Positions 1 through 9,359 of a DNA stretch of 64,000 nt are shown in pieces. Position 1 is the first letter of the stretch. Each line of letters begins with the position of its first letter. The position numbers were made by a program, and so were the translations under genes. The notes below the pieces were generated by a model, which saw nothing but the letters and a program-made list of their open reading frames with translations, searched no databases and had not been told where the DNA came from. Source of the DNA: VXMF01 sp965206775. GTDB lineage: Bacteria > Acidobacteriota > Terriglobia > Bryobacterales > UBA6623. The stretch covers positions 930,001 to 994,000 of the forward strand of contig CBDBKU010000003.1 in NCBI GenBank assembly GCA_965206775.1. Reading direction: 5' to 3'.

Positions 1-1074
1 AGCTACGTCTACGACGTAGGCGGGAGGCGCTACAAGATCTACCGAGGCGACATGCACCGTCACACGGAGATCTCCTGGGACGGCTACAACGACGGCTCGA
101 CAGAGGATACGTACCGATACGCGATTGACCCGGGAGCGCTTGATTTCCTAGCCATCACCGAGCATAACTTCGGGGTCGCGGACGAGTACGACTGGTTCCG
201 CAGCCAGAAATACGTGGACATCTTCCGCGTGGGGTCGACCTTCGTGCCGCTCTACGCGTACGAGCGCTCGATCAAATACCCGAACGGCCACCGCAATGTC
301 GTCTTCCCCTACCGGGGCGCGCCGATTCTCGACTACCAGCACTACGAATGGTCGTCAAGCCCTAGCTACGCGCGCCAAGGCGCGGAGCGATTCTTCGCCT
401 ACCTGCGCAAGTACAAGGGGATTGCCATGGCGCACACGTCGGGAACGGACATGGGCACGGACTGGGCCGACTACGACCCGGAGGTCGAGCCGATCGTGGA
501 GATCTACCAGAGCGACCGCAACAGTTACGAATGCGAGGGGTGCTGGCGTTCCGCGCCGGTCGACGAGATCCGGAAGCAGTTCGGCGGATACCGGCCCGAC
601 GGCATGGTCTCGGCCGCATGGGCCAAGGGCTACCGTCTCGGCGTCCAAGCCAGTTCGGACCACCTCGCCACGCATACTTCGTACTCGATGCTCCTAGCCG
701 AGGACAACTCGCGCAACGGCCTGGTCAGCGCGATCCGTGCGCGACGCACCTACGGCGCTACGGACAACATCATCGTGGACTTCCGGCTGGTCGACGGCGG
801 TCGGGAGTACCTCATGGGGGAGGAAGCCGCGATCGCAGGAACGCCGACGTTCCAGGTGCATATCGAAGGTACGGACAAGGTGGGCGAAGTGGAGATCGTC
901 AAGAATAACGGCGCCGTCTATCGGCAGACGCCCGGAACGCAGGCCGTTGACTTCGAGTACCGGGACAGCGACGCGCCAGGCGAGGAAGCGGACTTCTACT
1001 ACGTGCGAGTTCGGCAATCCGACCGCGACAAGCAAGTTGCGTGGAGCTCACCCATCTGGGTGACAGCCAAATGA
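1..1074 (+). CDS. DUF3604 / PHP-like metal-dependent hydrolase, 5' end outside window
   Basis: The reading frame is open from base 1, so the gene starts upstream of the window; an internal ATG at 52 lies inside the first metal motif and cannot be the true start. PHP-type metal ligands are visible: GDMHRHTE near visible residues 16-23, DFLAITEHN about 30 residues later, then AHTSGTD and SSDH further on. This spacing matches DUF3604 proteins, which are related to PHP phosphoesterases and often annotated as secreted metal-dependent hydrolases. The substrate is unknown. The tail (about the last 90 residues) looks like a beta-rich appended domain. It converges on the aldo/keto reductase 81 bp downstream. 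Family assignment is fairly secure; the reaction is not. Confidence 0.8.
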   Translation, partial: SYVYDVGGRRYKIYRGDMHRHTEISWDGYNDGSTEDTYRYAIDPGALDFLAITEHNFGVADEYDWFRSQKYVDIFRVGSTFVPLYAYERSIKYPNGHRNVVFPYRGAPILDYQHYEWSSSPSYARQGAERFFAYLRKYKGIAMAHTSGTDMGTDWADYDPEVEPIVEIYQSDRNSYECEGCWRSAPVDEIRKQFGGYRPDGMVSAAWAKGYRLGVQASSDHLATHTSYSMLLAEDNSRNGLVSAIRARRTYGATDNIIVDFRLVDGGREYLMGEEAAIAGTPTFQVHIEGTDKVGEVEIVKNNGAVYRQTPGTQAVDFEYRDSDAPGEEADFYYVRVRQSDRDKQVAWSSPIWVTAK

Positions 1075-1155
1075 CGCACCGCAGCTGCGCCAGGGCGCGA
1101 CCCGAACCGAGTCCGCCCCTGCGGCACGTTGCAAGAGAACTGCCGGCTCTTCGCG

Positions 1156-2166
1156 CTAGACAGCGAATCCGTGCTGCTTGCGATGGTGGGCGCCGTCGAA
1201 GTTCTGGGTAGATTTGAACTTCTCGTGCCTGCCGTCACCGGCAACATCGGCCACCTTGGCCAGCAAGACCGCCTTCGACTCGTCGCTCATTGGCTTGAAA
1301 TCCCGACCGATCTCGATTTCCGCCAGCAATTCCTCCATAGAGACGATGCCGACGACTAGCGTGGAAACCGGAAGGCTTAGGGAGTAGCGCCGGCACTCCT
1401 GATGCGTTGCTGCGGTATGGGTGGGAATCTCGCCTCTGGGCCCGCCACCGCCGAGGCTCTTCATGCCCACCACGCCCACGTCGCGGGCAAGACACACGGG
1501 GAGAGCTTCCTTCTGGAAGCTGCGGTAGTGCGCATCCAGCACGTTGATCGGCATCTGCGCGGTGGCCCAGTCGTACGGCTTGTTGAGCATCTTTACGTGG
1601 ATGCTGGGATCCTTGTGCCCGGTGAAGCCGATGTGCCGCACCTTGCCTGCCTTCTGGGCTTCCAGGGCCGCCTTGAGGCCGCCTTTCTCGAAGACCCAGT
1701 CAGGATCGGAATCGTAGACCATCTCGTGGAACTGCCAGAGGTCGATCCGATCCGTCTTCAGGCGCCGCAGGCTGTCATCGAGATTGCTCATAGAGCCCTT
1801 GTAGTCGCGCTCGCAGTTCTTGGTCATCAGGAAAACCTTGTCCCGCTTACCCCCCTCGGCCAGCGCACGGCCCATGAGCTCCTCGGATCCGCCGTCGTGG
1901 TAATCCCACGCGTTGTCGAAGAAGGTCATCCCTTCGTCGATCGCGGCATGCATGATACGGACCGCCTCGTTCTTGTCCTCGACCGCACCGATGTGCCAGC
2001 CTCCGAGGCAAAGGATCGAGACCTGCTCGTCGGTTCGGCCGAGCCGACGGGTTGGCAGTCCGTTCGGGCTGTCCTGCTGCGCGAGCGCCTGCTGGGCCAT
2101 AGCGACAGCGGCGGCGCTTCCGAACATCCCTTGGAAAAACGAGCGGCGAGTTGCGTCGAGCGGCAT
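1156..2166 (-). CDS. Tat-exported aldo/keto reductase
   Basis: NADP-dependent aldo/keto reductase with the family tetrad in place: D84 and Y89 (FFDNAWDYH), K116 (FLMTKN) and H147 (QFHE). The N-terminus carries a twin-arginine-type signal (TRRSFFQG followed by a hydrophobic stretch and AQQALAQ), so export to the periplasm is inferred. The start at 2166 is chosen over an ATG eight codons upstream because AGGAGGG lies about 7 bases before it and the Tat motif then sits at the very N-terminus. Acidobacterial and planctomycete genomes contain many such exported reductases of unknown substrate. It is convergent with the DUF3604 gene. Confidence 0.85.
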   Translation of the reverse strand: MPLDATRRSFFQGMFGSAAAVAMAQQALAQQDSPNGLPTRRLGRTDEQVSILCLGGWHIGAVEDKNEAVRIMHAAIDEGMTFFDNAWDYHDGGSEELMGRALAEGGKRDKVFLMTKNCERDYKGSMSNLDDSLRRLKTDRIDLWQFHEMVYDSDPDWVFEKGGLKAALEAQKAGKVRHIGFTGHKDPSIHVKMLNKPYDWATAQMPINVLDAHYRSFQKEALPVCLARDVGVVGMKSLGGGGPRGEIPTHTAATHQECRRYSLSLPVSTLVVGIVSMEELLAEIEIGRDFKPMSDESKAVLLAKVADVAGDGRHEKFKSTQNFDGAHHRKQHGFAV

Positions 2167-2815
2167 ACTGATCCCTCCTGTGCCGGGCAAGTAGATGCCT
2201 TATCGTACAGGATTTGCAGCACGCGGCATCGAGAAATGGCTTAGCATGCCGCACGAATCGAGCCTCGCCGGGAAGCATCCGGGTCATCTGGCGGGACTTG
2301 CGTTCATTACAAGGATGTGGCCGAATCTGTCGCAGTCTCAGGCATGGAAGCGAGAGATGGGGTGGCAGATGGGGCCCACGAGTAAGGCGCGCGCGATGAT
2401 CAGTTTCCCGCCGGATGCCTAACCAACTCTCGAAGACATCGCAAAGAGGAAGAAGGATTCGAGCGCGTAGGTAGTGCGCAGAGCCATCGAACAGCACCTC
2501 GAGGACATATGGCAGCTATTCGCGACGAGGGCAGGCCTCCCGTCATGGGAGCCACGACAATGGCCAGTGTCGTGGTTCCGGAAGGCACTGGGCGAGCCCG
2601 ACGGGGAGAGATAGCACCCGGTCGCCAGGCCGGTTTGCGACTTGCCGCAGAGCGTGCGCCTGCTCGGGGCGCTCGTGACGTGCGAGACAACCGAGCTTGT
2701 TTAAGCCCGGACCAGTCCTGCGCCACCCGCGGCAGGGCGTCCAATATCAAGGCCGAATCGCTGCGGCTGTGCGATTTCACAGACTCAACTCTCGGACCGC
2801 GCGGCCACGACCCGG
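2167..2815. other. Non-coding or decayed stretch, nothing recognised
   Basis: About 650 bases upstream of the reductase and downstream of the Fic gene. Short open frames exist on both strands but none has a ribosome-binding site plus recognisable protein sequence. The reductase promoter should lie near 2170-2300, but no convincing -35/-10 pair was found. Confidence 0.5.
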
Positions 2816-3916
2816 TCAGTCGCTGAAATCGTCTTCGGAGTCACCAAATAGATCGACCAATGGAGTGTTTACGTAGTAGTTTGCCCTGCCCGCAGATCTC
2901 TTGCTGACAAAGCCCTCCTCCGCAAGTATGTCCAGATATCGCGCCGCTGTCTGGCGAGCCACCTGCAAATCGTGCCGAACGAAATCGATCTTCGTGTACG
3001 GGTGACGGAAGAGATTGTTCAGCAGCTCTTGGGAGTATATCCTAGGCAGTCTATTTCGGATTGCGTGCTTGTACTCCGCCATAAGAGCACGGATTCGTTC
3101 AACAAGCGTCAATGTCTGGCGGGACGTGGCTGCGATTGCATCCAGCATGTAGATCAACCAGCTTTCCCAGTTCCCGTCGTCGCGCACAGCCTGGATGTGT
3201 CGGTAGTATTGGACCTTTGATCGGGTGATAACTCTGCTTAGGTAGAGAATTGGGATTTCGAGCAGCCCGCAACGGACAAGGTACAGCACGTTGAGGATAC
3301 GTCCGACCCTCCCGTTTCCGTCCGAGAACGGATGGATGCTCTCGAATTGATGGTGAATGACCGCCATTTTCACCAGCGGGTCCAGCGAAGACAAGCTGTC
3401 GTCATTGATGAATCGCTCGAGCTCACCCATCTTTTCCATAATCTCGCTCGCATCTTGGGGCGGAACGTATATGATCTCGCCGGTGTAAGCGTTCGCGATC
3501 ACCGTCCCTTCCTCAACGCGAAAGCCATCGTCACGAGATTTCACCACTCGGTAGATGTCGATCAAGAGGTCGTTGGTCAGGCGGCTGTCGCCCAGCCGAA
3601 GCTGATCGAAACCTCTCTTGACCGCACTGCGGTAGCGGGCGACTTCCTTGGCAGCCGGGTCCCTGAACGTGTCCGGGAATAGATCTACTTGGAACAAGTG
3701 GTCTTGAGTGGTGACGATGTTCTCGATTTCGCAGCTCGCCCGAGCCTCTTGGAGTGTCAGGGTGTCAAGGAGGATCGTTGGGTTTGGAACGGAAATCGCC
3801 CGTCCCTTCAGCTCCGCCAGATGCCTGTGGGCGAGTGCAGACGCCCTAAGGACAGAAGGAGTTTCAATCTCGACCGGTGGTGGCAGCGTCGGAAGGCGGT
3901 AGGTTGGCTGCAACAT
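2816..3916 (-). CDS. Fic family protein (AMP-transferase type, self-inhibited class)
   Basis: Fic proteins transfer AMP or other nucleotide moieties to hydroxyl side chains of target proteins. The active-site loop HPFSDGNGRVGR (residues 195-206) matches the HxFx(D/E)GNGRxxR consensus with all catalytic positions intact. An N-terminal inhibitory helix of the (S/T)xxxE(G/N) type is visible at S61-CEI-E65-N66, which places it in the class whose inhibitory motif lies N-terminal to the Fic core. The C-terminal third (about 290-366) looks like a winged helix, typical of free-standing SoFic-like enzymes. There is no antitoxin-sized neighbour, consistent with self-inhibition. The gene ends in an acidic tail. 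The target protein is unknown. Confidence 0.9.
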   Translation of the reverse strand: MLQPTYRLPTLPPPVEIETPSVLRASALAHRHLAELKGRAISVPNPTILLDTLTLQEARASCEIENIVTTQDHLFQVDLFPDTFRDPAAKEVARYRSAVKRGFDQLRLGDSRLTNDLLIDIYRVVKSRDDGFRVEEGTVIANAYTGEIIYVPPQDASEIMEKMGELERFINDDSLSSLDPLVKMAVIHHQFESIHPFSDGNGRVGRILNVLYLVRCGLLEIPILYLSRVITRSKVQYYRHIQAVRDDGNWESWLIYMLDAIAATSRQTLTLVERIRALMAEYKHAIRNRLPRIYSQELLNNLFRHPYTKIDFVRHDLQVARQTAARYLDILAEEGFVSKRSAGRANYYVNTPLVDLFGDSEDDFSD

Positions 3917-3954
3917 GCCGGTTCGCGAGGGCGAGGACTAGAGACACAACTTAC

Positions 3955-4144
3955 CATGTCGGCGATGACGCGTCAAGGTTTCGCCGTTTTCCTAACACAT
4001 CGGGCATGACCTGTCAGCCTTCTTGCCATGTCGGCGATGACGTGTCAAGGTTTCGCCGCTTTCCTGACACATCGGGCATGACCTGTCACCTTTCTTGCCA
4101 TGTCGGCGATGACGTGTCAAGGTTTCGCCGCTTTCTTGACAGAC
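3955..4144. repeat. 72-bp tandem repeat, about 2.6 copies
   Basis: Copies begin at 3955, 4027 and 4099, so the period is exactly 72 bases; the third copy is truncated near 4144. Each unit starts CATGTCGGCGATGACG and contains GTGTCA ... TGACAC inverted half-sites around a GTTTCGCCGC core, followed by a second TGACC-TGTCA pair. The copies differ at only a few positions. Because 72 is a multiple of three, all frames carry 24-residue repeats, but no start site supports translation. It lies just upstream of the Fic gene, so a regulatory or protein-binding role is possible but not shown. Confidence 0.9.
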
Positions 4145-4662
4145 CGGTGGGCAACTCCGATACGTCGGGGAGTCGTGGGCCTCAGCTGGTGCGGTCGGCA
4201 CCAATTCCGCGATTCCTTGGAATGCCGGGGCGGGGACCGAGAATGGCCTGCAACATGGCACTTACAGCTGCCGGCGCACACTATTCACGAACGCTAGTCG
4301 CACCTGGTTCGCCGCGAAGCTCGTGCAGATCGTGAGGTCCATCTGCACGCGCCGCTTCATTTCCTTGATCCGGTTCTCCAAGTCCACGGCGTTCTGTCAA
4401 ACGCAGGCTTCGACGCGAGGGCGGACTTGAATATGTCTGCGCGACATTGGTGCGGAGTTTCCAACAGCCGCCTGCACTTGGAGTCGCGGCGGTCTTCAGA
4501 TCCGCGCCCTCCACCCTTCACCTGTGGCGCACACCCTGTCGACGGAACTGGCAGGTGCGATTGCCTTCCGCATTGCGAAGTGTCGCTTGGCGGTGCTGTA
4601 ATCCACTTGATGGAAGCGTTTCGCCTACCCACCCCTGACCCGACAGCACCGGGGCAAGTCCA
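4145..4662. other. Intergenic, nothing recognised
   Basis: About 520 bases between the tandem repeat and the thiamine-diphosphate enzyme. Neither strand shows a frame with a recognisable protein, and no RNA gene was seen. It probably contains the promoter of the downstream gene. Confidence 0.4.
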
Positions 4663-6306
4663 GTGAATGTATCGCGCGCTATCGCGAAGATGCTTAAGCA
4701 GGAAGGGGTCGACCGCCTCTTCGCCTATCCTGTCAATCCGGTCATCGAGAGCTGCGCCGAAGAGGACATCCGCACCGTCATCGTGCGCCAGGAGCGCACT
4801 GGCCTGCACATGGCGGACGCCGTGGGCAGGATCAGTTCCGGACGGAAGGTCGGAGTCTTCGCGATGCAGCACGGCCCTGGCGTGGAGAATTCGTTCGGCG
4901 GCGTCGCGCAGGCATTCAGCGAATCCGTCCCGATGGTTGTCCTGCCAGCCGGCTACCCTCGCGGCCGGACAAACGTGCAGCCGAACTTTAGCTCCTTGGT
5001 GAACTTCCAAAGCGTTACCAAGTCAGTCGAGCAGGTCACGCTCGCAACCGAAGTGCCCAACGCGCTTCGCCGCGCCTTCACTCAGGCGAAGAACGGGCGG
5101 CCAGGCCCCTGCATGGTGGAAATTCCGTGGGATCTCTTCAGCGAGGAATACCCCGGCGAACCTGACTACCGCCCGTCGATCCGGACTCTGAGCGCCCCGG
5201 ACCCCGCTGCCGTGCGGGAGGCCGCGAAGATACTCGTCGAAGCGGACCTGCCCGTGATCTACGCCGGCCAGGGTGTCCACTACGCCATGGCCTGGGGCGA
5301 ATTGCGCGATCTGGCCGACCTTCTCGAGGCACCGGTCACCACTAGCATCGAAGGCAAGAGCGCGTTTCCGGAGACGCACGCTCTGTCGCTGCAGTCTGGT
5401 GGACGGGCGTACTCGCAGGAAATGGACGAGTTCCTCCGTCGCGCCGACGTCGTGTTCGGCATCGGCGCCAGCTTCACTCAGACAGCGTTCGGCATCCCTT
5501 GGGGAAGATACGTCGCGGACACAACCGTGATCCAAGCGACTGTCGACACCGCGGACCTTCACAAGGATGTCCCGATAGACCTCGGCTTGGTCGGCGACGC
5601 TCGGTTCACGCTAGCCGCGCTTGTCGAAGAAGTTCGCCGCTTGATCTCAAGGCCCCGAGGCCGGGCCCCTCAGATCGCGGCCGAGATCGCGGCGCAGCAC
5701 GCGAAATGGCGCGCGGAATGGAACAAGAAGCTGGACTCTTCTGGAACTCCCATCAACCCGTATCGTGTCATCCGTGATCTCATGCAAACGGTGGATCGCG
5801 ACAACACGATCATCACGCACGACGCAGGCAGCCCTAGGGACCAGCTCACGCCGTTCTGGGAAACCGAAGTGCCGCTGAGCTATATCGGCTGGGGGAAGAC
5901 AACGCAGCTCGGGTACGGGCTCGGACTCACGATGGGGGCGAAGCTGGAGCATCCCGAGAAGCTCTGCATCAACTGGTGGGGCGATGCGGCGATCGGCTTT
6001 ACGGGAATGGACTTCGAGACGGCAGTGAGGGAGCGAATCCCGATCCTGTCGGTCCTGTCCAACAACTTCTCCATGGCGATTGAACTGCCGATCATGAGAA
6101 CGGCGACGAAGAAGTACCGCAGCACAGACATCTCCGGCAACTACGCGGAATTCGCCAACGCACTCGGCGGTTACGGGGAACGCATCACGGCGCCATCTGA
6201 AATTGTCCCCGCGATCAGGCGCGGGATCGCCAAGACAGAGGAGGGCGTGCCGACGCTGCTGGAGTTCATCACGTCACAAGAACAAGAGATCTCACGGTTT
6301 GCGTAG
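4663..6306 (+). CDS. Thiamine-diphosphate-dependent enzyme, acetolactate synthase/benzoylformate decarboxylase superfamily
   Basis: Length (547 residues) and architecture fit the three-domain ThDP family: a Pyr domain with the cofactor-activating glutamate E44 (VRQERTGLHMAD), a central domain, and a PP domain with the ThDP/Mg motif GDAA near residue 440 ending in SNN about 28 residues on. The FAD-type features of true acetolactate synthase are not obvious, so it may be a decarboxylase or an uncharacterised 'thiamine pyrophosphate-requiring protein'. The start is a GTG with only a weak GGGG upstream, so the exact N-terminus is less certain. No regulatory subunit (ilvH type) is nearby, which argues against branched-chain amino acid synthesis. 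Confidence 0.85.
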   Translation: MNVSRAIAKMLKQEGVDRLFAYPVNPVIESCAEEDIRTVIVRQERTGLHMADAVGRISSGRKVGVFAMQHGPGVENSFGGVAQAFSESVPMVVLPAGYPRGRTNVQPNFSSLVNFQSVTKSVEQVTLATEVPNALRRAFTQAKNGRPGPCMVEIPWDLFSEEYPGEPDYRPSIRTLSAPDPAAVREAAKILVEADLPVIYAGQGVHYAMAWGELRDLADLLEAPVTTSIEGKSAFPETHALSLQSGGRAYSQEMDEFLRRADVVFGIGASFTQTAFGIPWGRYVADTTVIQATVDTADLHKDVPIDLGLVGDARFTLAALVEEVRRLISRPRGRAPQIAAEIAAQHAKWRAEWNKKLDSSGTPINPYRVIRDLMQTVDRDNTIITHDAGSPRDQLTPFWETEVPLSYIGWGKTTQLGYGLGLTMGAKLEHPEKLCINWWGDAAIGFTGMDFETAVRERIPILSVLSNNFSMAIELPIMRTATKKYRSTDISGNYAEFANALGGYGERITAPSEIVPAIRRGIAKTEEGVPTLLEFITSQEQEISRFA

Positions 6307-6520
6307 GCACGGCTCGCAGACGGTGAGGGATGGACACCCAAGCGCCCTGGGGCGAGCAGCACGAAATCGGCCGGCGCACACCAAAGGAACAGGCCGAGAC
6401 CATCGGCGGTGCGGCTTCGACCGATGTCGACCTCTCGTCTTTGCCGGGCTCCAAGCCATGCCCAGGAAGCCAGCGGCTTAGCGCCGGTGCCCAAGCACTG
6501 CGCTCTAGCCGAGTCGCGAG

Positions 6521-8071
6521 CTATGGATCGGAGTTGCCCTGCCGTGCCATCTGCAACTGGCCCAGCTCTCGTGCGAGCGATTCCTTTCGTCGGAATTCCT
6601 CCGTCGTCTCGCTAGGATTCCAGTACCAGGGGTGGTCGACATGCTCGCGGCGCATGATCCGCTCTATCTCGGCAACAACCTCTGGGTAGGTATTGGCCAG
6701 GTCGCGCTCACAGTGGACGTCTTCTTCGACTAGAAACAGCTCCGTCGGCTCGTCGGGAGTTGCACGATAGGCCTTCCAAGGACCCTTGCGCACTGCCTGT
6801 TCCCTTGCATTCTCCCAGTACAGGGGTCTGGCCGACGGGAAGGTGCCTGGATTGCCGCTCAAGATCGGGACCAGGCTGGTCCCGTCGTTCGTTGGCACGG
6901 ACGCCGTCCCTGCCAGCTCCGCGAATGTCGGCAGCAGGTCAACGAGCCAAACGGGTGCGCTAGAAACGCCGGCCTGGATGGCTGCGGGCCAGTTCACGAA
7001 GAACGGAACGCGAATTCCTCCTTCCAGCAAGGAGAACTTCCCGCCCCGGAAGGGTCCCTTGTTTCGAAAGAACGGATCGTCTGGCCAGTTCGCCTCCTGA
7101 TTCCCGCGTGCAAAGTACCCGCACATCGAGTAGCCGTTATCCGAGGCGAAAACGATAAGCGTTCGGTCCCGGATTCCGAGGTCTCCGACCAAGTCAACAA
7201 GCTCGCCCGCGAACGAGTCGATCCGAAGCACCATCGAGGCCCACTCTTTATGGGCTGTCGTTGGGAAGTCCGAGCGATCCAGAAGCGGGCCGAGGCTGTC
7301 GGTCACGACCGGACCGTGGGGCAATTGCGTTGCGAAGTACAGGAAGAACGGTCGGTCTCGATTGCTACGCACGAAGGCGATCGCGGCATCCTCGAGCACA
7401 GCCTCCGAATAGACCGCCTTCGAACGGTCAGAGATGCCGGGAGGGATCAAGTCGCCCTCGCTGTCGTAGTGACTCGACGAGTCCCTGGATGCAGCCGATG
7501 TGCGGTTGTCCTCGTACATGTGCGCCATGTCGAAGCCGAAGTTCCCCGGATAGTCGACCTTGCGCCCGTTCCGGTAGAGATAGCGGGGGAAGAAGGTGTG
7601 GGCGCGACGCTGGTCGTAGAACCCGAACGCCTCGTCGAAGCCCTGCTTGTCCGGTGTCCCCGGAGTGCCGGGAAGGCCGATACCCCACTTTCCGAAGAAG
7701 CCGGTCGCATAGCCGGACTGTTTCAAGATCTCGGCGATGGTGATGTCTGAATGGGCCAAGTGATCTTGACCGCGGGCGCTGCGATTGTCTCGGACGGGCG
7801 CGTGCCCTGTATGCAGGCCCGTCATAAGCGTCGCTCGAGACGGAGCGCACTCGGGTGCCCCGGCGTACGCTTGCGTGAAACGCAAGCCTTCGGCGGCGAG
7901 TCGGTCGAGAGCGGGAGTCGAAAACCGCATCTGTCCCCAGATGCTCAAATCTCGATAGCTGAGGTCATCGGCTAGGATGACGATGATATTCGGCTTGCTC
8001 CCGGCCAGCGCCTGCTGCGCCTGCAAGGGCTTCGCTGCGAGCAGGGCGAGGATGATTGCGAGAGGAACCAC
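6521..8071 (-). CDS. Secreted sulfatase (arylsulfatase A-like)
   Basis: Formylglycine sulfatase that would hydrolyse sulfate esters, probably of polysaccharides. A signal peptide covers the first 18-20 residues (PLAIILALLAAKPLQAQQ). Metal-binding NIIVILADDLSYRD follows, and the formylglycine motif C75-APSR (CxPSR) is intact, with GLHTGH and FFGKWGIG downstream as in family S1. It needs a formylglycine-generating enzyme, which is not in this window. The start codon is GTG with no clear ribosome-binding site. It is convergent with the thiamine-diphosphate enzyme across about 210 bases with no other gene. Confidence 0.9.
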   Translation of the reverse strand: MVPLAIILALLAAKPLQAQQALAGSKPNIIVILADDLSYRDLSIWGQMRFSTPALDRLAAEGLRFTQAYAGAPECAPSRATLMTGLHTGHAPVRDNRSARGQDHLAHSDITIAEILKQSGYATGFFGKWGIGLPGTPGTPDKQGFDEAFGFYDQRRAHTFFPRYLYRNGRKVDYPGNFGFDMAHMYEDNRTSAASRDSSSHYDSEGDLIPPGISDRSKAVYSEAVLEDAAIAFVRSNRDRPFFLYFATQLPHGPVVTDSLGPLLDRSDFPTTAHKEWASMVLRIDSFAGELVDLVGDLGIRDRTLIVFASDNGYSMCGYFARGNQEANWPDDPFFRNKGPFRGGKFSLLEGGIRVPFFVNWPAAIQAGVSSAPVWLVDLLPTFAELAGTASVPTNDGTSLVPILSGNPGTFPSARPLYWENAREQAVRKGPWKAYRATPDEPTELFLVEEDVHCERDLANTYPEVVAEIERIMRREHVDHPWYWNPSETTEEFRRKESLARELGQLQMARQGNSDP

Positions 8072-8237
8072 GGGCGCAAGAATAGCAAGTGGTGCTAGCG
8101 ATACACGCCGGGACCTGGCACAGGCCCAGCAATCAGTTTTCCGGCATTCCCGCGCCGAGGTCCTTGCCGTCCATGCGGGCAGACGGCTCTTGCTCGAACG
8201 GGCGCATAGCGGTTGGTGCCGCTGTCTTCGATTCCTG

Positions 8238-8700
8238 GCCGCTCCGCTACGAATTCCCGACGCTTGGGCGGCGAGGGTGGAGGCCGTCGAGGAGGGCAGC
8301 GCGATCCGAACAGACGGTTGGCCGAGCTATGCGCGGCTGCGAGAACTGGGCTACAGGCATGAGAAGGCGGTCACGGGAGGGGCTCCGGGCCGCATCGAGC
8401 GGGACTTCACGCGAGTTCACCGAGTCGCCGCCCTGCTCAAGCGATGGCTGCTGGGAACTCACCAAGGCGCGGCGGAGGAACAGCACCTGGACTACTACCT
8501 CGATGAATTCACCTTCCGGTTCAACGGCCGGACATCCCGTTCCCGCGGCCTGCTGTTCTACCGCTTGCCGCAGCAAGGGGTCGCTACCGACCCAGTCCCG
8601 CGCAAGACGATTCTCTGAGGCTCGTCAGCTCGCCGAGTTGCTCAGGAAGGCGATGTGGAGTAAAGCACCTTGCCCGGTCCGGGAATTGAATATTGCCCTG
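8238..8700 (+). pseudogene. Truncated IS1595-type transposase, 3' remnant
   Basis: The translated sequence from about 8277 to 8618 matches the C-terminal half of the intact transposase at 44924-45895 almost position for position: IRTDGWPSY, GYRHE, RVHRVAALLKRWLLGTHQG, LDYYLDEFTFRFN and SRSRGLLFYRL. Weaker similarity in another frame extends back to about 8238. The zinc-finger N-terminus and first catalytic aspartate are missing. Downstream, GTGGAGTAAAGCA and a final GCCCTG at 8695-8700 resemble the right end of the intact element, so the fragment probably runs to 8700. It cannot transpose by itself. Confidence 0.85.
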
Positions 8701-8713
8701 GGGTGAGGACGGA

Positions 8714-9040
8714 TCAGGCTGTGACTTGGACGCTATGCGTCGTCACGCGATCAAGCCTGTCGGCTAGGCGATCCTGTTCCCTTTCCAGGTCGTACTGGCT
8801 CTGTAGTCCCATCCAGAACTCTGGAGAGTTGCCGAAAAAGCGCGAGAACAATAGAGCTGTCTCGGCTGTGATGGACCGCTGACCGTGGACGATTGCATGG
8901 ATTCGGCGAGCGTCCACACCAATTACCTGGGCTAGTCGGTATTGCGTGATCTTCAGGGGGCCGAGAAACTCCTCATTGAGAATCTCACCGGGGTGAATGG
9001 GGGATAGTTTCCTGCGGCTGCGCATCACTGACCTTGTCAT
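8714..9040 (-). CDS. higA: HigA family antitoxin (XRE helix-turn-helix)
   Basis: A 108-residue DNA-binding antitoxin. The HigA/VapI signature is clear: PIHPGEILNEEFL at residues 14-26, then a helix-turn-helix (QYRLAQVIGVDARRIHAIVHG) and the conserved SPEFWMGLQSQYDL. HigA binds the HigB toxin and represses the shared promoter. AAGGAG lies about 9 bases before the ATG. It follows the toxin gene by 37 bases on the same strand, the toxin-first order typical of higBA. Confidence 0.93.
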   Translation of the reverse strand: MTRSVMRSRRKLSPIHPGEILNEEFLGPLKITQYRLAQVIGVDARRIHAIVHGQRSITAETALLFSRFFGNSPEFWMGLQSQYDLEREQDRLADRLDRVTTHSVQVTA

Positions 9041-9077
9041 GTCTTTGACTCCTTCTTGTCTTCAGATCCTTGCGCTC

Positions 9078-9359
9078 TCAATGGTAATCCACGATCTCCA
9101 CCTGACAGGCATTCCCTTGCTGCCAGGAAAAGCAGACCCGCCACTGGTCATTGATGCGGATGCTGTGCTGACCATTCCGGTCTCCGGAGAGCGCCTCCAG
9201 ACGGTTCCCGGGAGGCACCCGCAGATCGTTCAAGTCCTTGGCGTTGTTCAAGATCATTAGTTTGGCCTGGGCCCGGCGCTGGATGTCCGAGGGAAGCGTT
9301 CTGCATCGTACGCGGTTTGCGACCGCTTCGGTCTCCGCGTTCCTGAAGCTCCGGATCAC
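9078..9359 (-). CDS. higB: HigB family toxin (RelE/ParE fold)
   Basis: A 93-residue ribosome-dependent mRNA interferase of the HigB branch. Diagnostic stretches are visible: SFRNAETEAV at the N-terminus, LPSDIQRRAQAKL, LRVPPGNRLEALSGDR in the middle, HSIRINDQWRVCF and the terminal VEIVDYH. The protein is full length. It is the first gene of a two-gene operon with higA, so transcription is expected to be autoregulated by HigA binding upstream of 9359. The pair borders an IS1595 remnant and may have arrived with it. Confidence 0.93.
   Translation of the reverse strand: MIRSFRNAETEAVANRVRCRTLPSDIQRRAQAKLMILNNAKDLNDLRVPPGNRLEALSGDRNGQHSIRINDQWRVCFSWQQGNACQVEIVDYH

Noticed and set aside
3955..4144. 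Possible CRISPR array
   Set aside because: Units are contiguous and conserved over all 72 bases, with no variable spacers and no cas genes.
3992..4261. Minus-strand frame across the 72-bp repeat with CPMC...H..RH units resembling zinc fingers
   Set aside because: The pattern follows automatically from a repeat whose length is a multiple of three; the other frames are equally repetitive, spacing (C-x2-C-x9-H-x2-H) is not standard, and there is no start site.
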